From Halopseudomonas formosensis (GTDB taxonomy: Bacteria > Pseudomonadota > Gammaproteobacteria > Pseudomonadales > Pseudomonadaceae): DNA of 64,000 nucleotides. Below, in pieces: positions 41,364 through 50,706 of this stretch (positions within the stretch are counted from its first letter, which is position 1; every line of letters starts with the position of its first letter). Below the pieces are notes generated by a model. The model had not been told where the DNA came from and ran no database searches. It worked only from the letters and a program-made list of their open reading frames with translations. The position numbers were made by a program, and so were the translations under genes. The DNA is taken from positions 248,001 to 312,000 of the forward strand of contig NZ_FOYD01000002.1 in NCBI RefSeq assembly GCF_900115905.1, in the 5' to 3' direction.

Positions 41364-42956
41364 CTATGCGGCTTCCTGTTCTGAGTCAGGTGCCAGTTGT
41401 TGAGTGTTGAGCCAGCTGGGTGGCGGCAGGCCGGCTGCCTTGCGTTCGGCCATTTCGCGCACCTGCTGAGCGAAGGTCTCCTGGTAGTCCTCACCCATGA
41501 GCGCCATCTCCTTCTCGTAGGTGCTCAGCCCGGACTCGATGCGCAACACGGCCTCCTTCACTTCCTTGAGCCCGTCGATTGCCAGGCGACCGGCGCCGAT
41601 CCATTCGCAGTTACACCAGGCAGCGCGGGCCTCATAGAACCCCCTCGTGGCACGGCGGGGCAGTGTGAGTTCGCGGCGCTGCAGCGCTTCCTCAAAGGCG
41701 AGCACAAACAGGTGCGTGGCAAAGCGGGAGGCGATTACCTTTCGCCGGCCCATGTAGTACCGCCACCCCTCCATCATCGATGCGCGGGCGCTGCTGTACG
41801 TGCTCTGCCGATAATCTCGGGCAAACGGCTCGTAGGGCACGTTGAGGCCCGCTGCCATCCAGCGCAGGATGCTGGACTCCAGGTCGGTGAACCCGTTGTC
41901 AACGTTGCCGCTGGTCTGCAGGTGCAGCTTCTCGCCCGGCCACAGGTGCGGCACGCGCACACCGTTCATCTTCAGCGCGTTGGCGCCCCGGTAGGAGTTG
42001 ATTGTCAGCAGGTAGTGGGCCAGGTTGTTCGCGGCTTGAGCCCCGTCCACCTCGCCCGCGCCGATGATCTCCATCGCTGCGTCTGTGCCCATCTCGCTTT
42101 CGATAGTGGCGGCATACATCGCATTGACGATCGCATTCTGCAGCTTGGTGTGCTGCAGCTTCGGCAGCATGTGACTCTGCTCGAGCACGGTCAGAAACTG
42201 GTTCGCCCCCCGGGCTTGGCCATCTTCAGTTGGCTCGAACACGTGGATGAACTTCAACCGGCCGTTGGCCGCTTCCCGTTCTACCCGTTTCCACTCGTTG
42301 CCATACCCAGTCCCCAGGCCCAGCCCAGAGCTGCCGAACTGGCGTACCCAGTAGGCCCGGGCGGCGCCATGTTGATCAAACTCGACGCCGGCACGCAGGC
42401 GGCCGCTGTCCCGCTTGTTGTCCGGATTGCCGATGCGCTTCGGGCTGACCATGCGCACTGCGGTGCGCATTCGGGTGCCCGGGCGCTCGATCCATTCAGC
42501 GGCGGCGGCTATTTCTCCCAGCCGGGTGTGCGTCCCAATCGCTTCCCGGATCATCATGGTGGCCGTGCGTTTGCGCTCTGCGTCCAGCCAGCACCCGATG
42601 GGGTCTTCGGCATACTCCATCCACCAGGCTTCGACATCATCGGCGAAGGCGCGGGCGTCTTCGTCACTGATGCCGAGGCGGCGCCAGCGGGGCTTGTGGC
42701 TCAGCCGAAACAGGTGGCCGACTATGTTGTCGATATGCAGTTGCACACCGTTGGCCGCAAAGGCGTTGTTGCGGGTGACGTCCTCGGCTCGCGCATTGCC
42801 CAGATTGAGGTTTGGCAGCAGGGCGGCATCCAGCGACTTGAGTTGAGGTGCCCACTGCTCAAGCTGACCACCGAACCCTGATCCGGCTCCCTGCCATGTG
42901 CTGGCCTGTTCACGCATTGGGCGCCCATTTGCGCCCAGGATCTGGATATCCGTCAT
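41364..42956 (-). CDS. Portal protein (lambda gpB family)
   Basis: A 530-residue portal protein. LNLGNARAEDVTRNNAFAANG, MYAATIESEMG, ARDYRQSTYSSARASMMEGW and the helical C-terminus are lambda-portal features. It forms the dodecameric vertex ring for DNA packaging and overlaps gpW by 4 bp. Confidence 0.94.
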   Translation of the reverse strand: MTDIQILGANGRPMREQASTWQGAGSGFGGQLEQWAPQLKSLDAALLPNLNLGNARAEDVTRNNAFAANGVQLHIDNIVGHLFRLSHKPRWRRLGISDEDARAFADDVEAWWMEYAEDPIGCWLDAERKRTATMMIREAIGTHTRLGEIAAAAEWIERPGTRMRTAVRMVSPKRIGNPDNKRDSGRLRAGVEFDQHGAARAYWVRQFGSSGLGLGTGYGNEWKRVEREAANGRLKFIHVFEPTEDGQARGANQFLTVLEQSHMLPKLQHTKLQNAIVNAMYAATIESEMGTDAAMEIIGAGEVDGAQAANNLAHYLLTINSYRGANALKMNGVRVPHLWPGEKLHLQTSGNVDNGFTDLESSILRWMAAGLNVPYEPFARDYRQSTYSSARASMMEGWRYYMGRRKVIASRFATHLFVLAFEEALQRRELTLPRRATRGFYEARAAWCNCEWIGAGRLAIDGLKEVKEAVLRIESGLSTYEKEMALMGEDYQETFAQQVREMAERKAAGLPPPSWLNTQQLAPDSEQEAA

Positions 42957-43162
42957 GCGATCACCCTGGCCGGCCCGCGGCGGCGGGCGCCTCCATGTCC
43001 GGACTGGGCTTCCAGATGCCCTATGTATCGCTCCAGGTCACTACGGTTTGCGGGGGAGAAGTCGATACGCTTCCCGTCCCGGGTAATGCTGACCATCGCC
43101 TGGCCGGTCAGCAGCTGATGCAGTGCGGTGCGTGCTTCATTGAGCTGTTCTTGCAGGGTCAT
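42953..43162 (-). CDS. Head-tail connector (gpW)
   Basis: A 69-residue protein with the gpW pattern: N-terminal helix (LQEQLNEARTALHQLLTGQA), a strand pair (VSITRDGKRIDFSPANRSDL) and a second helix (ERYIGHLEAQSG). It plugs the portal after packaging. It overlaps both neighbours by 4 bp. Confidence 0.93.
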   Translation of the reverse strand: MTLQEQLNEARTALHQLLTGQAMVSITRDGKRIDFSPANRSDLERYIGHLEAQSGHGGARRRGPARVIA

Positions 43163-45222
43163 GGGTCATCTCCGCTCATCATCCGTCGCAGTGCCGCCAG
43201 ATCCGCCTGCTGCATCGGGGCGGCCGGTGCCGGTTGCGCCGGTTCAGGCGCGGCCTGCTCGGCTATGGCTGTTGTAGTCAGGACGGGTTGCATATCAGCC
43301 GGGGCCAGCAGATCGCTCTGCATCAACTCCGCCTCGATGGCGTCCCAATCCGCGTTGGTTTTCAGGTGCAGCCGCAAGAAGCGGGCAAGGTGAATCTGAT
43401 ACGCCTCGCAGTCGAGGACCTCGTGAGCAACACCGGCCCGAGGCTGGTACACCTTCTTCCCTCCGTGCTTGCGGCTGGGGGCCTTGATCTCCCCGAGAAT
43501 CTGCTCGAAGTAGTCGCTGCGCACCCCTTTGTAAACATGCATCCGCCCCGGGCCGGTACCGGTCAGCTTCAAACGGCTGTGTACCAGGTCCTTGGCCTTG
43601 GTTACCCCCACCTGATACAGCCGCAACCCGTACTTCGCCGCCTTGGTGGCCGGCGAATTGAGGTCGAGCTTGCGAGGGGCCGTTAGAATTTCGGCGTCGA
43701 TATTGCTGCTGCCTTTGATGGCCAGCAGCTTGCCGAAGCGCTTGGCCCTGGTGCGCACGTAGTGGTACGTCGCGTCCTGGGTGGAGCCGTCTGAAGTGTC
43801 GATGCTCGCCGCTGATAGGCGGAGGGTGTAACCCTTTGCATGGGCATAGGTACCGAACAGATAGCGATCGAGCTCCGCCCAAACGGGGTCCGACTTATCC
43901 GAGGTACCAGTGGCGGCTGCCACCTCAATCCAGAGCAGCAACCAGCTCTCCTCTCCCCTACCCCATGCGCGAATGATGATTGCCAGCCGGTCATGCTGGA
44001 CGTCCACCGTCATCGTTAGGATCAAGCCGCCAGCCGGGCAGACGAGCTCTGGGTATTCTTCGCAGAGGTCGCGGAGGCGGTCCGCATCCGGCAAGTCGCT
44101 CTGGTACTCGTATGGGCGACCGCGCTTCTGGTTATAGAACTTGATCAGGCTACTGACATCGCCCTGCTCAGCTTTCTTTTCGGCTGCCAACTGCTCGCGA
44201 ACGATCCCGGCCAACGTGGTACCAGGCAAGCAGGCATACAGTTCGTTCAGTTCGAGGAATCCGGCCTTGCCGGTAAACGGTTGAGTGCGCACCCAGCCCC
44301 GCAGCGGATCGCCAGCTGCGACGGCATCATAAACAGTGCGCCGGATGTTCTCCTTGCGCTGATAATCGTCCCATACCGCCCCGCAGTGAGGGCAGGCGTA
44401 GTAGGCGGTCTCCGGCAGCGCGAAGCCGTATACCTCATGCGGCTGAGTAGTGTCCGAGTCCGCGCTGTGCCAATGGATGTGGTCGAAGTCGAGGACGTGC
44501 TTCTCGTTGCATTCGTGACATGCAATCGGCAGCACCCGCATATCGGTTTGCTTCAGCCGCTGTTCGGTTTTCGACAACCCCTTGAGGGCAGGCGTGCCGC
44601 CTACCAGCATCTTCGCACCCGGATACCGTTTCAGCCGCTCCTCGAGCAAGCCGATCGAGTCGCCCTGCCCCTTTACATCGTCGCTCGTGTCGTCCGGTTC
44701 CTCGACGATCGCCAAGCCTACCGAGGAGGTGGACTTGACGTTACCCGGCGAGTTGGATGCCACCAGCTTGAGGAACCCGCCAGGGAAGGACTTGTGGTTC
44801 CAGCGGTTGCCCGCCTTCTTCGCGGTGGTCACGTCCATCAGGCGGCCAACGGCCGGGTTCGCCAGCGCAGTTGGCACCAGCTTCTCGTCGTGGAATGCCT
44901 TGCCGTCCGCCTCCTTGGCGAACAGTGCCATGATCGGCATCGGCTGCCCCGTGATCCGCTTGAAGATCACCCCGATCATGAAATAGGTCCACCCGACCTG
45001 GGCGGCTTTCATCAGGTCGACTTCAAATGTGTCGGGGTCGTCCAGCGCGGCAGCAACGCCGAGGAAATAAGGGGTGTAATAGAACTCGTACAGGCCATGC
45101 AGCACACCGGACTCTGCAGGCAGATAGAACTCTGATTCCAAATACTCAGCTGTCGGTACCAGCTTGGGCGGATTGAAGTGCTTGGCTGCCTCCAGCAATA
45201 CGCTGGCCAAGCTTATCCGCAT
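43159..45222 (-). CDS. Terminase large subunit (gpA family)
   Basis: A 687-residue packaging motor of the lambda GpA type. The ATPase shows the deviant Walker A-like KAAQVGWTYFMIGV and Walker B (LAIVEEPDD). A zinc-finger pair (CHEC and CPHC) follows, and the nuclease has the conserved DVQHDRL. I chose ATG 45222; it overlaps the small subunit gene by 77 bp. This type normally cuts cohesive ends at a cos site, which should lie near the small-subunit gene. Confidence 0.94.
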   Translation of the reverse strand: MRISLASVLLEAAKHFNPPKLVPTAEYLESEFYLPAESGVLHGLYEFYYTPYFLGVAAALDDPDTFEVDLMKAAQVGWTYFMIGVIFKRITGQPMPIMALFAKEADGKAFHDEKLVPTALANPAVGRLMDVTTAKKAGNRWNHKSFPGGFLKLVASNSPGNVKSTSSVGLAIVEEPDDTSDDVKGQGDSIGLLEERLKRYPGAKMLVGGTPALKGLSKTEQRLKQTDMRVLPIACHECNEKHVLDFDHIHWHSADSDTTQPHEVYGFALPETAYYACPHCGAVWDDYQRKENIRRTVYDAVAAGDPLRGWVRTQPFTGKAGFLELNELYACLPGTTLAGIVREQLAAEKKAEQGDVSSLIKFYNQKRGRPYEYQSDLPDADRLRDLCEEYPELVCPAGGLILTMTVDVQHDRLAIIIRAWGRGEESWLLLWIEVAAATGTSDKSDPVWAELDRYLFGTYAHAKGYTLRLSAASIDTSDGSTQDATYHYVRTRAKRFGKLLAIKGSSNIDAEILTAPRKLDLNSPATKAAKYGLRLYQVGVTKAKDLVHSRLKLTGTGPGRMHVYKGVRSDYFEQILGEIKAPSRKHGGKKVYQPRAGVAHEVLDCEAYQIHLARFLRLHLKTNADWDAIEAELMQSDLLAPADMQPVLTTTAIAEQAAPEPAQPAPAAPMQQADLAALRRMMSGDDP

Positions 45223-45655
45223 AGCCGCCAATTCGGCTGATTGTAGTCCCAGCAATGCGATCCACCATCCCCCGGTCAATGCTGACCTTCAGCTTGGTTT
45301 CGATCTCTTGTGTCAGCTTTTCCACTCCGGCTTGATATTCCCGGTTGGCAAAGCTGGCCCAATCGTTCAGCGCAAAAGCCGCATCAGCAGTCGGTACCAG
45401 AGTCCCTAGTTTTTCGTGATAGGCGAGGCGACCGTTAGCGGCCTTCACCGTCGATTCTTCGATCCGTGCAGCGGCCAGCAGCTCAGCCTGGCTCCCCCCG
45501 CGGCCAGCTGCCTTCTCCCGCAGATCCCGAATGTATGCCACCCGAATTTCATCGAGGGTGGCTTCGTTCCAATCAATGCCCAGCGTCTTCAGCACGTCGC
45601 GACAGTTGCGCTCGCTCATATCCAGGTGCTGGGCGATCTCTTTTTGAGTGGCCAT
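45146..45655 (-). CDS. Terminase small subunit (Nu1-like)
   Basis: A 169-residue DNA-binding subunit. The N-terminus (QKEIAQHLDMSERNCRDVLK) is a winged helix-turn-helix as in Nu1. GAGGAAACC precedes ATG 45655. The 134-bp gap upstream (45656-45789) is non-coding and is where a cos site would be expected; I could not identify cosN. Confidence 0.85.
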   Translation of the reverse strand: MATQKEIAQHLDMSERNCRDVLKTLGIDWNEATLDEIRVAYIRDLREKAAGRGGSQAELLAAARIEESTVKAANGRLAYHEKLGTLVPTADAAFALNDWASFANREYQAGVEKLTQEIETKLKVSIDRGMVDRIAGTTISRIGGYADKLGQRIAGGSQALQSAQAGTDS

Positions 45656-45789
45656 GGTTTCCTCAAAGAGGTGAAACCCGTCTAGGGCGGGCAATACAGG
45701 AAGCGGAACCCCCTATAGGCCCGTCAATCTGCAAAGATTTCGCGGTCTACGCCCCCGCAGGAGGGAAAGTTGCCAGAAAGGACCCGTGT

Positions 45790-46137
45790 TTATTCCGCAT
45801 CGGGCCGACTGGCATCCGGAGGGCATATGCCTGCCCGCTTGGCCAGCCACCGCGAGTACAGCCCACTCGCCACATCTGCGCCCAGGCAGGCAACAACACT
45901 ACCCAGCGCCGCCGCTGAGTACAGGCTACTGCCCCAGCCCATCGACAGCATCACAGTGCAGAACCCGAAGACCGCCGACGCACCAGTGCGCAGCAGCACG
46001 CGGCGCACCAGCTCGCTCACCGCCAGCCCTGCTGCATCAGCACGCCACATCTCACCACTCAGGCCGGCCAGCGCTACCAGGATCAGCATCCACGTAGGGA
46101 GATCGGCGATGCTCTGCTGTACTTGCTCAGTCGGCAT
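45790..46137 (-). CDS. Phage holin
   Basis: A 115-residue membrane protein. ATG 46137 has GGAG 6 bases upstream. Hydrophobic segments at about 14-30 (LPTWMLILVALAGLSGEMW), 48-66 and 70-88 suit a LydA/holin-family-3 protein. It opens the inner membrane for the endolysin. Unusually it heads the late operon, next to the terminase and far from endolysin and spanins. Confidence 0.75.
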   Translation of the reverse strand: MPTEQVQQSIADLPTWMLILVALAGLSGEMWRADAAGLAVSELVRRVLLRTGASAVFGFCTVMLSMGWGSSLYSAAALGSVVACLGADVASGLYSRWLAKRAGICPPDASRPDAE

Positions 46138-46150
46138 TGAGGGCTCCAGA

Positions 46151-46182
46151 AAAAGAAAAGCCCCGACCGAGGTCAGGGCTTG
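46151..46182 (-). terminator. Leader terminator before the late genes (tR'-like)
   Basis: AAGCCCTGACC TC GGTCGGGGCTT folds with a mismatch and is followed by TTTTCTTTTT on the minus strand. It sits between the putative late regulator (46372) and the holin, the position of the lambda Q-controlled terminator. Confidence 0.75.
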
Positions 46183-46371
46183 GGTGCCGGCTACCACACC
46201 AGCTGAGGGGACTTGCGGTGGCCTTGTTTCAGACGCACCAATAAGAAGTTACTGACTTTTTACCCCTCAACCCGCATGGCGTAAAGCCCCTGTTTTCGCC
46301 ACTGGTGCCGGTCTGGTGTGCAACTGGTGTTGAACCCGCGTTGACACGAAAACAGACCCGACGAACGGTAG

Positions 46372-46785
46372 TCATGCTGCGCGCATGAACCGGGGCAGCG
46401 ACGCTTCCAGCAGCGGTTCGAGCTGGGAGTGCAGCAGATGCACCCGCCGCTCATAGGTGTCACGGCTGCGGTAGCGCATGCGGCGCATCTGGTGTTCCAC
46501 CAGGGGCATGGGATCGGTCAGGTACCGCACCCGGGCCAGCTTCACCAGCTCCTGGCCTTCAGGGCCGGTCTGGCCAATCCGCACCAGCCCTGCCTCAACT
46601 GCCTCGCCAACAGCACCCATGCCGCCATGGAACAGCATCACGCTACCCAGGGGCACGGTACCGCGCACCATCAAGCCGCCATTCTCCATGGCCGTACCCA
46701 GCACACAGGGCAGCGACGCGCCGGCGCCCTGCCTGCGGTACTCGTCTCCCCACACGATCAGGGCCTGCTCTACCCGCTCAATCAT
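46372..46785 (-). CDS. Putative late-gene regulator (Q-position protein)
   Basis: A 137-residue protein from ATG 46785 (GGAGGG upstream). The start (MIERVEQALIVWGDEYRRQG) is like the N-termini of several phage late antiterminators and DUF1133-type proteins. The C-terminus (RMRYRSRDTYERRVHLLHSQ) could be a helix-turn-helix. I infer a Q-like role from position: last gene of the right early operon, followed by about 190 bp non-coding DNA (46187-46371) and a strong terminator before the late genes. Confidence 0.5.
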   Translation of the reverse strand: MIERVEQALIVWGDEYRRQGAGASLPCVLGTAMENGGLMVRGTVPLGSVMLFHGGMGAVGEAVEAGLVRIGQTGPEGQELVKLARVRYLTDPMPLVEHQMRRMRYRSRDTYERRVHLLHSQLEPLLEASLPRFMRAA

Positions 46786-46818
46786 TGCGAACCCTCCCCA
46801 GAACACCGGAAAACACCA

Positions 46819-47091
46819 ACCCTAGACAGAAAACCCACAACCCTAGACAGACCCTAGACACCTCAACCCCTTTAATATCAATTACTTCCCTGCTTCTGGA
46901 TAGGGTGTCTAGGGTTACTAGGGTGTTTTTCTCACGCATGAAAAAAATTACGGCAACCGCCCTTTCATACACACGCGCACGCGCCCGCGCATATAACCCT
47001 AGACACCCCGGACAGATCGCGGAAACCCGCGCAGAATAAGGGCTGCGCCTGTCTAGGGTTGCAAAACCGAACCCCGGACAAACCCTAGACA
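46819..47091. repeat. Iteron-like ACCCTAGACA repeats (seven copies)
   Basis: The 10-mer ACCCTAGACA occurs on the plus strand at 46819, 46840, 46851, 46996 and 47082, and inverted at 46906 and 47050. A CCCCGGACA word follows two of them. They fill the 299-bp gap between the helicase gene and the Q-position gene. The same gap has AT-rich stretches (46872-46886, 46924-46952). This suits a replication origin or a multi-site operator. No convincing gene is present here. Confidence 0.75.
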
Positions 47092-47105
47092 CCCCGGACA
47101 GATAC

Positions 47106-48893
47106 TCAACCATTGTCGCCACCCCGCTCGCTCGCCAGCGGCGCATTGAAGCCCAGGCAGTTCTCCCACTTGTCTGGAGACCAGCCCGCTCGCCATGCCG
47201 CCAGCCGCCACTCACGGACGGCCTGGCCGACATCCGCCGCGGAGGACAGGTTCAGGTCCGATGGCGTATCGGAGGGCACGAAGAAGATGCTTCGTCGGCG
47301 ATTCTTGAAGTCATCTGTCCAGAATATCTGGCCGCCCGACTTGAAGGTGTCAGGCTTGGTCGAGAGGAACAGGCTCAGCTTGGTCTCGCTCAGGCCATGC
47401 TCTTTGCCCCTGGCACACCACTCCAGGTACAGCCCATGAATATCCTGCGTGCGGCACAGCGAGAACGGCACACCCAGCTCCCCCTGCTTCCACTGGTAAT
47501 AGAAGGTCTCCCAGCTGGCTCTGCTCAACTCGACCAGCCGCTGCCGGGCTGGGGTGTGGGGAGGGCGCGTCCTCTCGTCGAAGTCGCCCAGGTCATAGTC
47601 CAGCAGATACTGGTAGAACGCCTCGATGCCGCCATTGGCGATTTCCCAGCCGATGCGCTTCTGCGCCTTCACCGGCAGCGTCTGCTCCGGCCACAGCACC
47701 AGCATCCGCCGGTCATTCTCCCCGATCGGCCAGGGCAGGATCTCGTTCGACAGGAACACCGCATTCATGTAGTTGGCCTCTTCCCAGCCGTTCATGAACT
47801 TCGATTCGATCCGCACCGTCTTGCCGGTGATCATGTGCTTGATCTTGCCCGTCTGGTTGTAGCGCTGGTCGCGGCTGACAACCTCCTCGAACAGCCCATA
47901 CAGCTTGGAGGACTGCCATTGCGACCATGAGCTTTCCAGCTGCACCTGCCCCACCGTCGCACCGTACTCGCCATAGATCGGGCGCATGATGTCCCCGAAC
48001 AGCAGCGACTTACCAGAGCCCTCCATGGTTGAGTGCATCAGCACGGCGGTATCCAGCTTCGCCCCCACGTTCTGCAGTGGGTACGCCAGCCAGCGGGTGA
48101 GCCACTCGATGGCATCCTTCTGACCGTTGCACAGGAAGCTGATCAGCCAGACGATGCCCTGGCACTTGTCCATATCAGGATTCGGCGTGAGCGGCAGGCC
48201 CTCGAAGGTGTTGATCGTATCCTTCGGGCTCTCGGTCATGCGGGGGTCGAACACCAGATTGGCGGCAGGAATGGTCCAGCGCTTCTCGCTGTTCTGCCAA
48301 GTGCTAAACGCATCACCCAGCGCCAGTTTCACCGCTGCAGCCGGCAGACGCTGACGCAGCTTGCGATCATAGATATCCTGCGAGCCGTCCAGGTACACAT
48401 AGCGCCAGTACGGATCGCTGGTGACACCCTTCTCACCGCCCTGCCGCATGCGCTTGCCCAGCTTGGCATCCGCTTCGAACTGGCGGGCATGGTCATGGTC
48501 AATGCCCTTCTTGTCGGGCAGGTCATACCACTCGTTGCCCAGCGCCTTGCCAACCATGGCCAGAAAGGCTGCTTTCTTGATGATGGCCTTGCGGTACAGG
48601 TCAAAGGCGCTCGTTGTGCCCTCCACCAGCGCGAACCGCACCCGGATCTTGTCCAAGGTCCAGCCGTTCTCCCCAGACCCCTCAGATGGTGGTGCGGCCT
48701 CGCCGGCGGCTGCCTCAGATGGGGCCGGGGGAAGATCCGGAGCCTCATCCACTGGCGTGCCCGGCAACCCGGCAGTACGCACTGGCGGCTCATTTGCCGC
48801 CGCAGCCAGCAACTGCTCCCGGACTACATCCAGCCCGAACTCGACATGCAGGTCATTCCAGTCGAGGCTGGAGCTTTCTTGTTTCGCCGTCAT
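47106..48893 (-). CDS. Phage replicative helicase (DUF5906-type)
   Basis: A 595-residue protein with an SF3-like ATPase core: Walker A in MHSTMEGSGKSLLFG, then YGLFEEVVSRDQRYNQTGKI and VFLSNEILPWPIGENDRRM. The family is the helicase part of phage primase/helicase pairs. It overlaps the primase gene by 4 bp. The iteron-like repeats begin just after its stop. Confidence 0.88.
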   Translation of the reverse strand: MTAKQESSSLDWNDLHVEFGLDVVREQLLAAAANEPPVRTAGLPGTPVDEAPDLPPAPSEAAAGEAAPPSEGSGENGWTLDKIRVRFALVEGTTSAFDLYRKAIIKKAAFLAMVGKALGNEWYDLPDKKGIDHDHARQFEADAKLGKRMRQGGEKGVTSDPYWRYVYLDGSQDIYDRKLRQRLPAAAVKLALGDAFSTWQNSEKRWTIPAANLVFDPRMTESPKDTINTFEGLPLTPNPDMDKCQGIVWLISFLCNGQKDAIEWLTRWLAYPLQNVGAKLDTAVLMHSTMEGSGKSLLFGDIMRPIYGEYGATVGQVQLESSWSQWQSSKLYGLFEEVVSRDQRYNQTGKIKHMITGKTVRIESKFMNGWEEANYMNAVFLSNEILPWPIGENDRRMLVLWPEQTLPVKAQKRIGWEIANGGIEAFYQYLLDYDLGDFDERTRPPHTPARQRLVELSRASWETFYYQWKQGELGVPFSLCRTQDIHGLYLEWCARGKEHGLSETKLSLFLSTKPDTFKSGGQIFWTDDFKNRRRSIFFVPSDTPSDLNLSSAADVGQAVREWRLAAWRAGWSPDKWENCLGFNAPLASERGGDNG

Positions 48894-49936
48894 GCCGCAA
48901 CCTCCGGCCGTTGCGGAAATACCGCCGTGATACCCAGCTCCAGGCTGAGCGCCTCAGCAGCCACTCGCCCGGGGTTGGTGCCATCGGCCTTGGGGTCATC
49001 ATCTCCCACGATGATCAGCCGCGAATCCGGGAACAGCCGAGCCAGCGCACGGGCCACCTTGGCCATGTTGCCCACATCAATGCACATCACGGTCGGCCAC
49101 TCCGTCGCCAGATACACAGAAACGCCGGTCGCGTACCCCTCAGCCAGCGCAATGATCGGCATGGGGTCGGCCCGCCCGATCCAGTGCCACAGGCCCGACT
49201 TGCGCCCGAACTTCGGGAACAGCTTCGTACCCTGAGCATTGATCATCTGGAAGGACCACACCACACCGGCCTCATCCACCAGCGGGATCACGATGTCACC
49301 CGGCCCCATCTTCATGAAGCCGATATGCTCGCGCTCGGCCTTGTCCTTCGGGAGTTCCCGCAGGAACCGGGCCATATCCGCGCCCAGCCAGATATCCGTA
49401 CGCTCGTGGCGACTATCCACGCTGAACACCAGCGCCCTGGTGACGAATCGCACACCAAAGGCCCCCACCTGCTTACGGGTCAGGTACTCAGACTTACCGC
49501 GGGCCGCAGTGAACTCCGTCAGCAGCCGCTGAGTGCCGCCCTGGACAAGCTCCTGCATCACCGCCGTCAGCCGTTCCTCTTCGGCCCGCTCAGCCTCCCG
49601 CTTGGCACGGCGCGCTGCCTGCTCCGCCCGGCGTTGCTCCCTTTCCTTCGGGGTCAGGTCACGCTTGCGACGCTTCCACCCGCCTTGCTTGGCGTAGTGG
49701 ATCACCGTTCCGATCCCGATCTTCCCGCCCTTGCAGCTCTTCCACACTGACCGGGCATCACCCGGCTTGTACTGATCGCTGCCCTGGCTCCAGCTGTCCC
49801 AATCCGAAAACGCCGCCTCACCAAATTCGGCCTTAACGCCGGCGGTCACCTCCCACCACACGTCCCTTTCATCGGGGCTGATATGGGCCAGCAGGTCCGG
49901 CAACTCATCGAGTTCGATATCAGGAAGGTCAGCCAT
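48890..49936 (-). CDS. Phage primase with Toprim domain
   Basis: A 348-residue protein from ATG 49936. N-terminal part (ERDVWWEVTAGVKAEF, SDQYKPGDARSVWKSCKGGK, IGTVIHYAKQGGW) is a PriCT-2 module, followed by an arginine-rich linker. The C-terminal Toprim domain has IIALAEGYATGVSVYLAT and IIVGDDDPKADGTNPG. With the helicase it primes phage DNA replication. Confidence 0.88.
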   Translation of the reverse strand: MADLPDIELDELPDLLAHISPDERDVWWEVTAGVKAEFGEAAFSDWDSWSQGSDQYKPGDARSVWKSCKGGKIGIGTVIHYAKQGGWKRRKRDLTPKEREQRRAEQAARRAKREAERAEEERLTAVMQELVQGGTQRLLTEFTAARGKSEYLTRKQVGAFGVRFVTRALVFSVDSRHERTDIWLGADMARFLRELPKDKAEREHIGFMKMGPGDIVIPLVDEAGVVWSFQMINAQGTKLFPKFGRKSGLWHWIGRADPMPIIALAEGYATGVSVYLATEWPTVMCIDVGNMAKVARALARLFPDSRLIIVGDDDPKADGTNPGRVAAEALSLELGITAVFPQRPEVAA

Positions 49937-50135
49937 GACGCGCCTCCCATATGCTCTCGCAATCGGTGCAGCGCTCAACGCCGGGGATCGCCTGGCGGCG
50001 CCCCTCCGGGATCGGGTCCTCACAGTCGATACAGATCTCCCTGCTCTCACCCGTGTAACGCACCCGGGCCTCGATAGCCGCCTGACGCTCAGTTTCTTCG
50101 CGCTCCTGCGCCAATTCAAATGCACGCTCATCCAT
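49929..50135 (-). CDS. Small DksA/TraR-type zinc-finger protein
   Basis: A 68-residue protein from ATG 50135. A CxDC...CxDC finger (ICIDCEDPIPEGRRQAIPGV then CTDCESIWE) follows an N-terminal helix (DERAFELAQEREETERQAAI). Such short TraR-like proteins bind the RNA polymerase secondary channel. It overlaps genes on both sides by about 8 bp. Confidence 0.88.
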   Translation of the reverse strand: MDERAFELAQEREETERQAAIEARVRYTGESREICIDCEDPIPEGRRQAIPGVERCTDCESIWEARHG

Positions 50136-50616
50136 TGCGACGGCCCTCCGCTGCTTCCCTGGCGCCGGCCAGGATGCCGAGGATGGTGCCAATCAGCACA
50201 TGGGCGTGATGCTCCAGCGCGGCCACCTCATGGGCCTCCCACACTTCGTCCTCGAGGCCCTTCTGCAGGCTCTCCACAAACTCGCTTTCGGCGCGCATAA
50301 CCCCCGCCAGCGCCGCGAGGGCCTGCCGGGTGGCCGGTACCGGGCGGGGCGTGAACAGCACCTTGCCGCGCAGGCGGGCATAGGCTTCGTCAATGCGAGC
50401 GTCGTCCGTGGCTTCGGCCACGGCCAGGAACTCATGCAGGCTTAGCCGGTGCGTGGTATTGGTCAGGCTGACTTTCTTCTGGAAGGTACCCGGGTCCACC
50501 GCGACGGTGTACGCCAGGGCGGTGATTCCGCCTCTGAACTCGCGGCTGGCCAGGTAAATGGCTTGATCTATATCCGGCACCATGACCGGCTCGGGCAGCA
50601 GACTGGCTCTACTCAT
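50128..50616 (-). CDS. CII-like phage regulatory protein
   Basis: A 162-residue protein resembling the phage CII/CP76 family: IYLASREFRGGITALAYTVA, DPGTFQKKVSLTNTTHRLSL (helix-turn-helix) and a helical C-terminus. It sits directly downstream of cro with the conserved-loop hairpin in between, the cII position. Confidence 0.78.
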   Translation of the reverse strand: MSRASLLPEPVMVPDIDQAIYLASREFRGGITALAYTVAVDPGTFQKKVSLTNTTHRLSLHEFLAVAEATDDARIDEAYARLRGKVLFTPRPVPATRQALAALAGVMRAESEFVESLQKGLEDEVWEAHEVAALEHHAHVLIGTILGILAGAREAAEGRRNG

Positions 50617-50706
50617 GGCGAAAGTTACCCCTCATCGCCATAGTCAAACCGCGGGCATCCCCTTATAGTTTGACTAACGGCGCAACTAGACATGGCTGTG
50701 TCGTAC

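Noticed and set aside
45656-45789. A cos site upstream of the small terminase gene.
   Set aside because: The position is right for a lambda-type terminase but I could not see a convincing nick-site symmetry, so it is not listed as a feature.
46778-47233. A 151-codon minus-strand frame across the iteron-like repeats.
   Set aside because: It overlaps the helicase and Q-position genes, and its repeated Cys-Leu-Gly words simply translate the ACCCTAGACA repeat.
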